A stretch of DNA of 64,000 bases from Hamadaea sp013361475 (GCF_040654195.1 NZ_JBFAHM010000003.1:310001-374000), one strand, 5' to 3'; shown: positions 45,322 to 54,383, counted from the first letter of the stretch. Numbers and translations are program-made. Notes: generated by a model from the letters alone, not told the origin.

Positions 45322-45691
45322 TGGAGGTGCGGGGAATCGAACCCCGGTCCCTCGCCGCCTTGGCAGGGCTTCTCCGAGCGCAGCTCGCTGTGCCTCTCTC
45401 GGCCCCTCCGATCACGCGAGCGAGTCGGTGTGGCGGGCCCAGTCGCGATTGATCTCACCGCACCAGCCCCGCGACAGGACCGGATTGGCCAGCCTACTAA
45501 CTGATGCCGGTGAACTAGGGCGTAGGCGTCCCTAGACCGACAGACCTGCTACTCGCCTCAGGCGGCGAGAGCGAGGTCAGCGCGATTAACCTTGGCGCTT
45601 ATTGGTTTTCGACGTCGATTAACGAGACGGCGTCGACTTCCTCGGCTCGCTTCTCCTGCCGCAACGTACGCGGTCGAAACCTGTCACCCCC
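45322..45691 (-). ncRNA. ssrA: Transfer-messenger RNA (tmRNA)
   Basis: The RNA rescues stalled ribosomes with SmpB. On the minus strand it begins GGGGGTGACAGGTTTCGAC, the conserved tmRNA 5' end, and ends with the T-arm GGGGTTCGATTCCCC and acceptor CACCTCC plus discriminator A. The 7-bp acceptor stem pairs, with one G-U. The CCA end is not encoded (genome reads CTT). The tag frame lies at 45558-45596 and reads AKVNRADLALAA followed by TGA, with the usual degradation end ALAA. Size about 370 nt. A terminator follows. Confidence 0.95.
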
Positions 45692-45801
45692 GTAAGGGCG
45701 CCGTTCGGGTGAACGACTTCGTCAAGACTAACGTCTCGCCCCCGCGAAGTCATCCCGTTATCCCCGTCACATCGGTCAAAACGGTGAATAATGCTCTCAT
45801 T

Positions 45802-47511
45802 GTGTCATTACCGGAGCCGGTGCGGACGGCCGAGACTCAGCCGGTGCGTACGGGCGAGACGAAGAACCGGGCAACGCGGTGGCTACCCGCGCTGGTGCTG
45901 CTGCCTGCCCTGCTGCTGACCCTGTGGCTGCCGCTCAACGGCGACGTGGCGTACGCCGTCGGCGGGCTCGAGGCGGCCGGCCGGGGCGGGGTGAGCGTCT
46001 GGGACGTCTTCGTCGCGCGACCGATCGCGTACCGGCTGTTCCTGGCCGGTCTCGACGCCTTCCGGGCGCTGCTGCCGGGCACGGATTCGTGGGCGGGCAA
46101 GAACGCCGTCGTCCGGCTGGCGGCCGACCTCGTCATCATCGGCGTCGGAATCGTGCTCCACCTCGGACTGCGCCGCTTCTGCCGACCGGCGGTCGCGGCG
46201 GTGAGCGCCCTCGCCACGACGGCCGCGTTGTTGATCTCGCCGCCCTGGCACTTCCTGCAACCGGACTGGGTCGCGGCGATGGCCGGAGTGCTCGCCGTCG
46301 GGGCGGCCTGCGCGCCCCGCCGCTGGTGGCTCGGTGCGGTGCTGGGCGGGTTCGCCACGTTCCTGACCGTCGCGGTGAAGCTCGCGACCGCCCCGATCGC
46401 GGTGATCGCCCTGTTGCTGATAGCGGCGTTGTGCGTACGCCGGGCGTTGTGGACGGCGGCCGCGGCGGCGGTCTTCACCGGCCTCTGGTACCTCCTCACC
46501 AAACAGTTCCTGCCCTGGGAGTGGACGTGGTTCGCTGACCAGGCGGCATTGGTGCACGACTCGCCGATCCACCACGCGCCCAACCTGACCGACTTCCGGA
46601 AGTTCCGGATGGCCGCGTACGACGTCATGATCATGAGCCCGATCGTCGTGCTCGCCCCGGCGGCGGTGATCGTCCTGGCGCGCCGCCGGCTCCACTGGTA
46701 CGCCCTCGCCGTGGTGATCGCCGGGCTGTCCGTCTCGTCGGCGTACGCCCAAGGCGAGTGGTTCATGTACCACTTCGCGGTGGTGCCCGTCCTCGCGGCC
46801 GGGGTCTGGGGCGCCGCCTTCGGCCGGGATCGGCGAGCCCGGCTGCCGTTGGGCGTCGGACTGGTCGCCGCTTCGCTCGCGAGCATGGTTGTGGTGCGTC
46901 AGCCGGTCGGCTGGCGACTGGCCCAGCTGGGCTCGGTCTCGAAGGCGTACTTGGCGGCGGCGGTGCTGATCGCCGGGTGGACCGTGCTCGCTCTGCGGCG
47001 ACCGGGCCCGGACCCGGATCGGGCGGGTCGTTGGACGACCGTCTTCGGCACGGGGGCGGCGACGGTGGCGATGCTGGCCGCCTGCCTCCCCGGCAGCCCG
47101 TACGCCTTCAGCGGCTACAACGCCGACGCGCGGAACGTCATGGGGGTCCGGAACGCGGCGTACGAGGACTTGAGCACCCGGCTCGGCCGGGACACCCCGG
47201 TGCTGTACCTCGCGTTCGGCAGTCTCGCGTACAAGATGGGAAACCCGACGTCCTGCCGCTATCCGTCGCCACAGTGGCTGCAACGGGGCACCTACGTGCC
47301 CCAGGCCCGCACCTACCCGAGCTACGCCGACAACCTCCGGTGCCTGACCGACGACACGTCCGCCCGGTACGTGGTCATCAGCCCACGATGGTTCTCCGTC
47401 GCCCGCGCCGACCCACAGGTGCGAGCGTTGCTTGCGGCCCGCTTCGACTGCTCGGCGCAGGCCCGCGTGCCGGCGCCGGGCGATCTCGTGGTGTGCCCGG
47501 CCCGGTCTTGA
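45802..47511 (+). CDS. Polytopic membrane protein, glycosyltransferase-like topology
   Basis: Not recognised with certainty. About 569 residues from GTG 45802, with roughly ten hydrophobic segments in the first 420 residues and a C-terminal extracellular domain of about 150 residues holding several Cys (CRYPSPQW, NLRCLTD, RFDCSAQA). The topology, and LPLNGDVAYAVGGLEAAGRG with an acidic residue in the first loop, are reminiscent of lipid-linked-sugar glycosyltransferases of the GT-C type, but no diagnostic motif is clear. The start is uncertain: the frame is open from 45592, which lies inside tmRNA; GTGs at 45709, 45784 and 45802 are possible. Confidence 0.65.
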   Translation: MSLPEPVRTAETQPVRTGETKNRATRWLPALVLLPALLLTLWLPLNGDVAYAVGGLEAAGRGGVSVWDVFVARPIAYRLFLAGLDAFRALLPGTDSWAGKNAVVRLAADLVIIGVGIVLHLGLRRFCRPAVAAVSALATTAALLISPPWHFLQPDWVAAMAGVLAVGAACAPRRWWLGAVLGGFATFLTVAVKLATAPIAVIALLLIAALCVRRALWTAAAAAVFTGLWYLLTKQFLPWEWTWFADQAALVHDSPIHHAPNLTDFRKFRMAAYDVMIMSPIVVLAPAAVIVLARRRLHWYALAVVIAGLSVSSAYAQGEWFMYHFAVVPVLAAGVWGAAFGRDRRARLPLGVGLVAASLASMVVVRQPVGWRLAQLGSVSKAYLAAAVLIAGWTVLALRRPGPDPDRAGRWTTVFGTGAATVAMLAACLPGSPYAFSGYNADARNVMGVRNAAYEDLSTRLGRDTPVLYLAFGSLAYKMGNPTSCRYPSPQWLQRGTYVPQARTYPSYADNLRCLTDDTSARYVVISPRWFSVARADPQVRALLAARFDCSAQARVPAPGDLVVCPARS

Positions 47512-47544
47512 CGCCACCTCCCCCAGACCGGTAGGAACTGCCTG

Positions 47545-48192
47545 GTGCGCCCGGCCGACGTTCCCATGCCTGCCGCCGTCGCGGCCCGGCCCCGCGACGA
47601 TCGCGGCTATCCCGTCCTCGCCATCACGCCCTGGGCCGACGGGCAGCCACGCTTCGCGGCCACCGGCACCGCGCGCAGCTACATCTGCGCCGTGGAACGG
47701 CGTTGCTCCATCTGCGGTACGCCGATGGCAACCGGACCCGTCTGGCGAGTGGTCGGCGCGGCCGAGGCGGCGGCCATCGCGGCCGCGATCGCAGCCGGGC
47801 AGGTGTACCGGAACGAGGCGGCCACTGTGGAGGCTCCGGGGCATCGCGACTGCATGCTGTACGCCGCCGTCGTGTGCCCCTACCTGGCGCAGCCGACCGC
47901 CCGCCGCAGCCAGGACGGCCGGCACGCCGGGATGGCCCGCGGCGAGCGCAAGAGCGCCGGCGGAGCCGTCGTCGGCTTCGCGAGCCTGGAGTTCCGGTAC
48001 GCCGACGTGATGATGTTCCGGTTCGCCGAGGTCGTCGAGTTCCTGCCGCACGACGGCGGGGAAGAACAGTTGCCCCGCTTGGTGTCGGCAATCTCGCAGC
48101 CGGACCCGGCAACGCTCGAGTGCCCGGAGTATCTCCTGTCGGATGAGGAATCGGCCACTCGCCGCTTCACCGCCTATCTGGACGGTCGCTGA
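47545..48192 (+). CDS. Cys-motif protein of unknown function
   Basis: Not recognised. 215 residues from GTG 47545 (GGTAGGAA about 8-14 nt upstream). A possible metal site: RRCSICGTPM near residue 54 and PGHRDCMLYAAVVCPYLA about 50 residues later, i.e. Cys-X2-Cys ... His-X2-Cys ... Cys. No membrane segment; the remainder is mixed. It follows the preceding membrane-protein gene closely (33 bp) and may be co-transcribed. Confidence 0.6.
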   Translation: MRPADVPMPAAVAARPRDDRGYPVLAITPWADGQPRFAATGTARSYICAVERRCSICGTPMATGPVWRVVGAAEAAAIAAAIAAGQVYRNEAATVEAPGHRDCMLYAAVVCPYLAQPTARRSQDGRHAGMARGERKSAGGAVVGFASLEFRYADVMMFRFAEVVEFLPHDGGEEQLPRLVSAISQPDPATLECPEYLLSDEESATRRFTAYLDGR

Positions 48193-48259
48193 TACCGTTC
48201 CGCTCGGCGTCCGCCGGTGTGCGACCTTCGGACGCGTGCCCCTCAGCCAGGAGACTCCA

Positions 48260-50161
48260 TTGCGTACTCTGCTCACTCGTCAGCGTGCCGCCACCGCGGC
48301 CGTCCTGATCGCCTCCGTCGCCGTCCTCGCCGCCTGTGGCGAGAAGAAGGACTCGGCCGACCCGAGCGCCAGCCCGTCGGCCGGCCCAGCCATCAGCGCC
48401 GGTGCCGTGCTCATCTCCGACGGCACCGCCGTTGTGCGGATCGGCGACCAGAAGGTGACCTTCCCCACGACGGTCAAGGACGCCGCGTGGTCACCCGACG
48501 GCAGTCGGATCGCCTTCGTCGACGGCGACGGCAACATCTCCACCAGCCGCCCGGACGGCAGCGCGCGGGTCGTGCTGACCAAGGCGAAGGCGGGCTTCAC
48601 CCGGTCGGAGCCGACGTGGTTCGGCTACCGGGTGCTGTTCACCGAGACCGACGGCAAGGGCGTCGCCCGCCTCCTGCAGACCGGCGCGAACGGGAGCGCC
48701 GTCAGCTACTCGAAGGACGTCGTGACGCCCGCCTACCTGGGACCGGATCTGCCGGAGACGGGCGCCTCCCAGGCCAACGCCGTCATCAGCGCCGAACTCG
48801 TCGGTGAGACGGCGGAGGTGGCGTACGTGGCCAAGACCGCCAAGAGCACTGACGTCTGGGTCATCGACGTGAACCAGCGAGAGCCGTACGGCGTGAAGAT
48901 CGCCGCCGGGACGGACCCCGCGCTGTCGCCGGACGGCAAGCAGGTCGCGTACGTCGCCCGGGACGGTCAGGTCGCCGTGGCGAAGGTCGAGTTCGGCCGG
49001 AACAAGGCCGGCAAGCCAACCACGATCACCACCGGCGCGCAGCAGCCGAGCCACCTCGTGTGGTCGGCGGACGGCCAGCGGGTGGCGTACTCGACGCCGA
49101 CGGGCATCGAGAGTGTGGCCGCGACCGGTGGCGACAAGCAGGCGGTGTCCTCGACGCCGGGCGTGGCCGCCTATCTGCCCGTGGCCCGCGACAAGGTAGC
49201 GCGGGTGACCGGCACGGACCCGGTGGCGACCGCGATCGCCGCCTCGAAGCTGCGCTATCCGACGATGAAGCAGTACATGCCGTCGGAGGCGGACGAGCCG
49301 GCGAACGGGGTCGTGCTCGCCTCCGCCGCCAAGCCGGAGTACGCCTTGGTCGCCGCTCAGCTCGCCTGGGCCGCCCACGGCCCCCTGCTGCTGACCTCCG
49401 GGGCGAGCCTGGACGCGCCGGTCGAGGCGGAGCTGAAGCGGCTGTTCGGCACCATCGACAAGTCCTACGGCGACAACGGCCCGACGGTGTACCTCGTCGG
49501 CGGGGAGGACGTGCTGTCGGCTCCGACCGCGCAGGCGCTCAAGAAGCTGGGCTTCCGGCCGGAGCGGATCACCGGCGCCGACCCGATCGCGGTCGCCGCG
49601 TCCGCCGCGAAGGTGGTGCGCTACATCGACAGCGTCCTGGTCGTGGACGGCAAGGACCCGAAGCTGGCGGCCGCCGTCGCGGGCGTGGCCCAGCCGGGCG
49701 GCCTCATCTTCACCGACGGCGGCACGTTGCCCGCCGCGAGCAAGGCGGCGCTCCAGGCCGTCTACGAAGGTGCCGAGGTCTACGTCATCGGCAGTGCCGC
49801 GCAGCAGGCGCTCGCCGGCGGCTGGCCGGGCAAGTCGTCGAAGACCACGGTCACGAAGATCGACGCCGAAGGTGACTCCGCCATGTCCGCTCTCGCCCAG
49901 CTCTCGGGCAGTCCGCGCCTCGCGGTGGTCGCCGACCCCGCCGCCCCGCTGGAAGTCGCGATCGCCGTCTCGCTCGCCCACTCGTTCAACGGTCAGGCCG
50001 TGTTCGCCGGACCATCCGGTGTGGACGACAAGACCAAGGAGTGGCTGGTGAACACGGCAGGCTCGATCGACACGGTGTACGTCGTCGGAGCCGGGGCGTC
50101 GGCCGACGCCGAAGCCGCGATCGCCACCGCCGTCAGTGGCCCCCTCGGCTACACCCACTAA
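48260..50161 (+). CDS. Lipoprotein with beta-propeller and cell-wall-binding repeat 2 domains
   Basis: 633-residue surface lipoprotein. Signal peptide with lipobox LAAC (Cys26); residues about 45-300 form TolB/WD40-like propeller repeats (AAWSPDGSRIAFVDGDG; PALSPDGKQVAYVARDG; LVWSADGQRVAYS); residues about 320-633 carry CWB2-type repeats (VTGTDPVATAIAASK; VYLVGGEDVLS; VYVVGAGASADAEAAIA). CWB2 modules attach Clostridium and Bacillus proteins to wall polymers. Start is TTG 48260, supported by AGGAG at 48249-48253 and by the signal peptide; GTG 48236 lacks such a site. Function unknown, likely wall-associated. Confidence 0.8.
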   Translation: MRTLLTRQRAATAAVLIASVAVLAACGEKKDSADPSASPSAGPAISAGAVLISDGTAVVRIGDQKVTFPTTVKDAAWSPDGSRIAFVDGDGNISTSRPDGSARVVLTKAKAGFTRSEPTWFGYRVLFTETDGKGVARLLQTGANGSAVSYSKDVVTPAYLGPDLPETGASQANAVISAELVGETAEVAYVAKTAKSTDVWVIDVNQREPYGVKIAAGTDPALSPDGKQVAYVARDGQVAVAKVEFGRNKAGKPTTITTGAQQPSHLVWSADGQRVAYSTPTGIESVAATGGDKQAVSSTPGVAAYLPVARDKVARVTGTDPVATAIAASKLRYPTMKQYMPSEADEPANGVVLASAAKPEYALVAAQLAWAAHGPLLLTSGASLDAPVEAELKRLFGTIDKSYGDNGPTVYLVGGEDVLSAPTAQALKKLGFRPERITGADPIAVAASAAKVVRYIDSVLVVDGKDPKLAAAVAGVAQPGGLIFTDGGTLPAASKAALQAVYEGAEVYVIGSAAQQALAGGWPGKSSKTTVTKIDAEGDSAMSALAQLSGSPRLAVVADPAAPLEVAIAVSLAHSFNGQAVFAGPSGVDDKTKEWLVNTAGSIDTVYVVGAGASADAEAAIATAVSGPLGYTH

Positions 50162-50176
50162 CCCCCTCTTTTTTCG

Positions 50177-50240
50177 CGTTGATCATGAACTAATGGTCGT
50201 TGTCGACGGTGTGTCGCTGTCCGAAAGTTCATGATCAACG
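50177..50240. repeat. Dispersed palindromic repeat family, copy B
   Basis: Perfect 15-bp arms CGTTGATCATGAACT and AGTTCATGATCAACG around a 34-nt centre with GACGGTGTGTCG. Same family as copies at 19135, 59319 and 62357. A run of six T (50169-50174) lies just before it. Confidence 0.85.
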
Positions 50241-50328
50241 CCTTAATGGCCTGTTCACACCCTGGACAGCGCGGCCGGAGCGCGGGACCATCGAAGTTCC
50301 AGCCCCGCTGTTCCGGGGAGGTGCGGGA

Positions 50329-50721
50329 ATGTCCTATGAACTTCCACTCGCCGTTGGAGGCCTGGCCAAAACGGTGGCGATGCCACCCGCCGGGGACGGC
50401 TGGACCCATCGGGTCGTCGCCGGAGTGCAGGCCCTCCGCGAAGAACTACTCGCCCACGTACGCGACACCGAAGGTCCCGGCGGTGCGTACGCGAAAGTGT
50501 TGCGGGACGCGCCTCGGCTGGCTCCGGGCGTACAAGCCCTCGTCGAGGACCATCGAGCGATCCTGGCCGCATTGGACGCCTCGCCGCCGACCGAGCCGAT
50601 GGACGTCGACCGGCTGCGGGCGTGGGCCCGCCACCTCGTCGAAGACGTCAGCTCGCATCGGCAGCGCGGCGCGAACCTGCTCTACGAGGCCTACTGCACC
50701 GATCTCGGCGAGCCCGGCTGA
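50329..50721 (+). CDS. Small helical protein of unknown function
   Basis: Not recognised. 130 residues from ATG 50329 with GGGGAGG 8 nt upstream. Predicted helical; His and Glu residues in THRVVAGVQALREELLAHV, LVEDHRAILAALDA and VSSHRQRGANLLYEAY are spaced loosely like a hemerythrin (HHE) four-helix bundle, but the full ligand set cannot be confirmed by eye. No signal peptide. It converges on the MTA phosphorylase gene with 36 bp between stops. Confidence 0.55.
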   Translation: MSYELPLAVGGLAKTVAMPPAGDGWTHRVVAGVQALREELLAHVRDTEGPGGAYAKVLRDAPRLAPGVQALVEDHRAILAALDASPPTEPMDVDRLRAWARHLVEDVSSHRQRGANLLYEAYCTDLGEPG

Positions 50722-50757
50722 CGGCCGGATTGTCGAGAGCGCCGGCGCTCGGACCGG

Positions 50758-51561
50758 TCAGGGCAGCTCGAAGGGGAGCGTGATCCCGTCCAGGGTGGAC
50801 GGGCACGGGCAGGCGCGCTCCTCCGGCAGCTGCGCGAGCGTGGCGAGCAGCAGGTCACGCAACCGCTCGGTGTTCTCCCGGAAGACTCGGAAGACCTCTT
50901 CCTGCGTGACTCCGTGGTCGCCCTCGACCCCCGCGTCCAGATCAGTGACGAGCGCGATGGAGGTGTAGCAGAGCCCCAGCTCCCGGGCGAGAGTCGCCTC
51001 CGGCTCGCCCGTCATGTTGATCACACTGCCACCGGCCGCGGTGTAGGACCGCGACTCGGCCCGGGTCGAGAAGCGCGGCCCTTCGATCACGAACATCGTG
51101 CCGCCGTCGACGATCGCGTGCTCCCGCTCCGCCGCCGTACGCAACACCGCCGACCGGCCGGCCGGGCAGTAGGGGTCGGCGTAGTTCACATGCACCGCGC
51201 CGACGTCGTAGAAGGTGCGTACGCGCGACGACGTGCGGTCGACCACCTGGTCCGGCAGGACGAACGTGCCCGGCCCCAACTCCGGCCGCAGCCCGCCGAC
51301 CGCACAGGGCGCGAGGATCTGGCGTACGCCCAGCGACCGCAGCGCCCAAAGGTTGGCGCGGTAGTTGATCCGGTGCGGGGGGAGCCGGTGATCGCGCCCG
51401 TGCCGGGGCAGGAAGGCGACGCTCCGACCCGCCACGTCAGCGATCGTGATCACATCGGACGGGTCGCCGTAAGGAGTGTCGACTTTCTGCTCGACGGCGT
51501 CGGCGAGCAGTGCATATAGTCCTGATCCGCCGATCACTGCGAGGTCTGCGCTCCGGCTCAT
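50758..51561 (-). CDS. mtnP: S-methyl-5'-thioadenosine phosphorylase
   Basis: Cleaves methylthioadenosine with phosphate to adenine and methylthioribose-1-phosphate, in the methionine salvage route and polyamine by-product recycling. 267 residues of the PNP/MTAP family: ADLAVIGGSGLY at the start, FLPRHGRDHRLPPHRINYRA, MFVIEGPRFSTRAESRSYTA and VINMTGEPEATLARELGLCY. ATG 51561 fits the family start. Actinobacterial members can also act on inosine-type purine nucleosides, so the exact substrate is not certain. Confidence 0.92.
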   Translation of the reverse strand: MSRSADLAVIGGSGLYALLADAVEQKVDTPYGDPSDVITIADVAGRSVAFLPRHGRDHRLPPHRINYRANLWALRSLGVRQILAPCAVGGLRPELGPGTFVLPDQVVDRTSSRVRTFYDVGAVHVNYADPYCPAGRSAVLRTAAEREHAIVDGGTMFVIEGPRFSTRAESRSYTAAGGSVINMTGEPEATLARELGLCYTSIALVTDLDAGVEGDHGVTQEEVFRVFRENTERLRDLLLATLAQLPEERACPCPSTLDGITLPFELP

Positions 51562-51608
51562 GGAGCAGACCTTATCCGCAACCGGGGCGGACGGATATGG
51601 TGCAAGCC

Positions 51609-52181
51609 ATGACATCGGGCGTGGAGCGCATGGAGCTGACGGGTCATCTGCTGGTCGCTACGCCCGGCCTGCGCGATCCCAACTTCGAGCGCAGCGTCGT
51701 CCTGATCCTCGGCCACGAGCAGTCAGGCGCCCTCGGTGTCGTCCTCAACCGTGCGACCGGCACGTCCGTCCGTGAAGTCCTGCCCGGCTGGGAGAGCCTC
51801 ACGCCCGATCCGGCGGTCCTGTTCGAAGGCGGTCCGGTCCAGCCCGACTCGGCGATCTGCGTGGCCCGCGCCCGCTCCGGAGTCGCCGGGTTTCTAGGCT
51901 TCAGCCGGGTGGTCGGGCAGATCGGCACCGTCGACCTCTCCCGCGATCCGGCCGGCATGCGCGAGCGCCTCGAGACCGTCCGGGTTTTCGCCGGGTACGC
52001 CGGCTGGGAACCCGGTCAGCTGGAGGCGGAGATCGCGACCGGCTCCTGGCACGTCTGCCAGTCGTTGCCCTCCGACGCCTTCTCCGCCCGCCCGGATGAT
52101 CTCTGGGGCATGGTGTGGCGGCGTCAAGGCGGCCTGCTCGCGGCGGTCGCCCACTACCCGTCCGACCCGTCGTTGAACTAG
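51609..52181 (+). CDS. YqgE/AlgH family protein
   Basis: 190-residue UPF0301 protein. Family motifs: LTGHLLVATPGLRDPNFERS at the N-terminus, HEQSGALGVVLNRATG, FEGGPVQPDSAICVAR and FAGYAGWEPGQLEAEI. Role unsettled; AlgH is linked to alginate regulation in Pseudomonas, but the family is widespread. Start 51609 is chosen for family fit; ATG 51597 is in frame and possible, and TATGGT at 51596-51601 could be a -10 for a leaderless mRNA at 51609. It is divergent from mtnP. Confidence 0.92.
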   Translation: MTSGVERMELTGHLLVATPGLRDPNFERSVVLILGHEQSGALGVVLNRATGTSVREVLPGWESLTPDPAVLFEGGPVQPDSAICVARARSGVAGFLGFSRVVGQIGTVDLSRDPAGMRERLETVRVFAGYAGWEPGQLEAEIATGSWHVCQSLPSDAFSARPDDLWGMVWRRQGGLLAAVAHYPSDPSLN

Positions 52182-52253
52182 TGATACCCGATTTCGCCGT
52201 TGGTCGGCGGCCGTGTAATATCGTGCGAGTGCTCGGGCGACCGAGCGACCTGC

Positions 52254-52326
52254 GGGGACGTGGCGCAGCTGGTAGCGCACCACACTGGCAGTGTGGGGGT
52301 CAGGGGTTCGAGTCCCCTCGTCTCCA
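52254..52326 (+). tRNA. tRNA-Ala (anticodon GGC)
   Basis: Acceptor arms GGGGACG and CGTCTCC pair with a G3-U70 wobble, the alanine identity element. D-arm GCGC...GCGC, anticodon arm CCACA-CTGGCAG-TGTGG with anticodon GGC, T-arm AGGGG-TTCGAGT-CCCCT. 73 nt; CCA is not encoded (CCC follows). TAATAT at 52216-52221 is a plausible -10. Confidence 0.97.
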
Positions 52327-52339
52327 CCCGTAGAAGAAG

Positions 52340-52373
52340 CGCCCTGGTTCGAGGTTAGCCTCCGACCAGGGCG
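52340..52373 (+). terminator. Terminator after tRNA-Ala
   Basis: 15-bp stem (two mismatches) with outer arms CGCCCTGGT and ACCAGGGCG and loop TTAG, followed by TTTCTCGTTT. It probably also ends transcription from the convergent MFS remnant. Confidence 0.8.
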
Positions 52374-52443
52374 TTTCTCGTTTCGCCGAGGCGGCCGAGC
52401 TTGCCGCCGGCCGCCACCCCTTCGACTGTCCGTTATGTCGTTT

Positions 52444-53773
52444 TCACGCCGCCACGGCCGGCTGGTCGGCTCCCTCGCGCTCGGGTTCCGCCGCGGCCGG
52501 AGGAGTCGGCGGCAGCGCGAAGTACGCATAGATGCCGGCCGTGATGACCAATGCCGACGAGACGGTGAAGATCGTGTCGATCCTGCCGAGATGAAGGCCG
52601 AACAGTTCGCCGTGGAAGTCGAGGAGCACCGTGCTGGCCAGCCAGCCGCCCAGCACGACGGAAAGGAGCGTGGCCGCGGTGCTCACGGGTGTGACCACCG
52701 AGACGATGCGCCCGAGGTATTCGCGAGGCGTCACCGCGATCAACTGCGGGCTCAGGCTGGCGTTCATGGCGGCCACGGGGATTGCCACGACGAACATCAA
52801 TACGAGCGCGGCGGCGAAGTTCGTCTGCCGGGTGTAGAGGGCGAACAGGCTGCCGCCGAGGATGAGGCCCAGCCAGGTCAGGCGGCGTGCCGTCAGCAGG
52901 CGTACGAGGCGGCCGGACAGCAGTGCGCCGATGATCGAACCCAGGCCGTAGGCCATCGTCATGATGCCCAGCATCTCGGGGACCGTGTGCAGGTTCTCGC
53001 CGATGAAGAAGACGAGCAGGGTCGTCATGGCGCCGGTTCCGAGGGACGAGAGGACGAAGACGACCATCAACGCGACCAGGAATCGGTTCCGGACGAATAC
53101 TTTCAGCCCGGCTGCGAAGTCCGTCCACCACGCCGGCTTCTCGGCCGGTCGGTCCGCTGCGGCCAGCCCGGCGGCGGGGAACGTGATCGAGCAGATCGCG
53201 AAGTAGGAGACGGCATACGAGAACGCGTTCAGTGCCAGCGCCCAGCCGACGCCGGCGCTGAGGAGAATCGGAGCTGCCAGGGGCGGCCCGAGGATCGCGG
53301 CCGTCGCCGAGGTCGCTTGCCCGAGTCCGAAAGCCTTCGTCCGGTCGGCCTCACCGGTCACGATGTCGCTGATCGTGGCGAAGCGAGCGGGGTTGAAGAA
53401 CTGGCCCGCGGAATTGATCACTATGACGGAGACGTAGAGCAGCACGAGCCACGCCCAGATCGGGATCGTGCCGTGCGGAAGCAGGCTGAGCAGTGCCAGG
53501 ACCGCCACGACACCAGCGGTCGACGAAGACTCCGGCGAGCGGGCCGATGATCATGATCGCCGCGAGTGCGCTGAGCATGACGCCGCTGACGGCGGCCGGT
53601 GCCCACGGATTGTCCCGAAGCAGCTGGGTGGCGATCCACACCGTGACAGTGGTGTCGAAGACGAAGTCGCCCACCGTGGAGATCGCCTGCCCGTATCAGA
53701 GGCGCGCGAAGTCGCGGTTGACGAGGAACTTCGGTACGCGTCGCCGGGCAGCGTCCGGCTGCGAGTCACTCAT
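52444..53773 (-). pseudogene. MFS transporter remnant (nonsense mutation and frameshift)
   Basis: Reading the minus strand from ATG 53773 gives MSDSQPDAARRRVPKFLVNR, then DFARL, then TGA at 53696-53698 where this family has Trp (LWYGQAIS). The frame continues normally after it (YGQAISTVGDFVFDTTVTVW) to FVDRW near 53520, where coding shifts to another frame and resumes as VVAVLALLSLLPHGTIPIWA, running to 52444. About 15-20 residues expected between FVDRW and VVAVL are missing, so a deletion removed a non-multiple of three. The intact C-terminal 350 residues have about ten helices of an MFS drug-efflux type. Sequencing error could explain one but hardly both lesions. Confidence 0.8.
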
Positions 53774-53959
53774 CGCGGGCTCCGATCACCTTCGAGGAAT
53801 CGACGGGATGCGCTGCGGCGATCATGCCGGAGAGTGAATGTATTCGCAGTACCTGATGAGAGCCGATCTCTCGGGCTTGGCGGCGAAGATCGGCGGTCGG
53901 CCGCGGCCGGCCCTTCCGCCGCGAAGACCTCGATGATGCCGGCGTGCGATGCTGGACGG

Positions 53960-54373
53960 ATGAACCGGGAGGACCTCGTCCGGCTTCGGCGGGCGCGCGA
54001 CCGCATGGACCGCGACTTCGCCGAACCGCTCGACGTGCCCGCGCTGGCCCGGCAGGCGCTGATGTCGCCGGGCCATTTCGCGCGCAGTTTCCGGGCCGCG
54101 TTCGGGGAGACGCCGTACAGCTATCTGATGACTCGCCGGATCGAGCGGGCCAAGGCGCTGCTGCGGCGGGGGGATCTGAGCGTGACCGAGGTCTGCTTCG
54201 CGGTCGGCTGTACCTCGCTCGGCTCCTTCAGTTCACGCTTCACCGAGCTGGTCGGTGAGACGCCGAGCGCTTACCGGGCTCGGGAGCACGAGGCGGTGGC
54301 GGCCATCCCGGCCTGCTTCACCAAGATGCGTACGCGGCCGATCCGGACGGCTCGGTCGACCGCCTCGGCGTAA
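53960..54373 (+). CDS. AraC-family DNA-binding protein, short form
   Basis: 137 residues, essentially only the double helix-turn-helix: DFAEPLDVPALARQALMSPG, HFARSFRAAFGETPYSYLMT, RRIERAKALLRRGDLSVTEV and CFAVGCTSLGSFSSRFTELV. No effector domain, so activity may be set by expression level. ATG 53960 gives the domain start; ATG 53938 is in frame upstream. It is followed after 10 bp by a VOC gene, a common actinobacterial pair, and is divergent from the MFS remnant. Confidence 0.9.
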   Translation: MNREDLVRLRRARDRMDRDFAEPLDVPALARQALMSPGHFARSFRAAFGETPYSYLMTRRIERAKALLRRGDLSVTEVCFAVGCTSLGSFSSRFTELVGETPSAYRAREHEAVAAIPACFTKMRTRPIRTARSTASA

Positions 54374-54383
54374 CGTGACGGCC

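Noticed and set aside
45592..45801. Upstream start (ATG 45592) for the membrane protein
   Set aside because: It lies inside the tmRNA gene on the other strand and encodes an Arg-rich non-conserved extension; later GTG starts are more plausible.
50738..50751. GAGCGCCGGCGCTC palindrome as operator of mtnP
   Set aside because: It lies downstream of both convergent genes; at most part of a weak terminator.
51510..51608. Longer N-terminus for the YqgE protein
   Set aside because: The extension overlaps the mtnP start on the other strand and is not like family starts.
53468..53959. Longer N-terminus for the AraC protein
   Set aside because: The extension runs through the divergent MFS remnant and has no effector-domain features.
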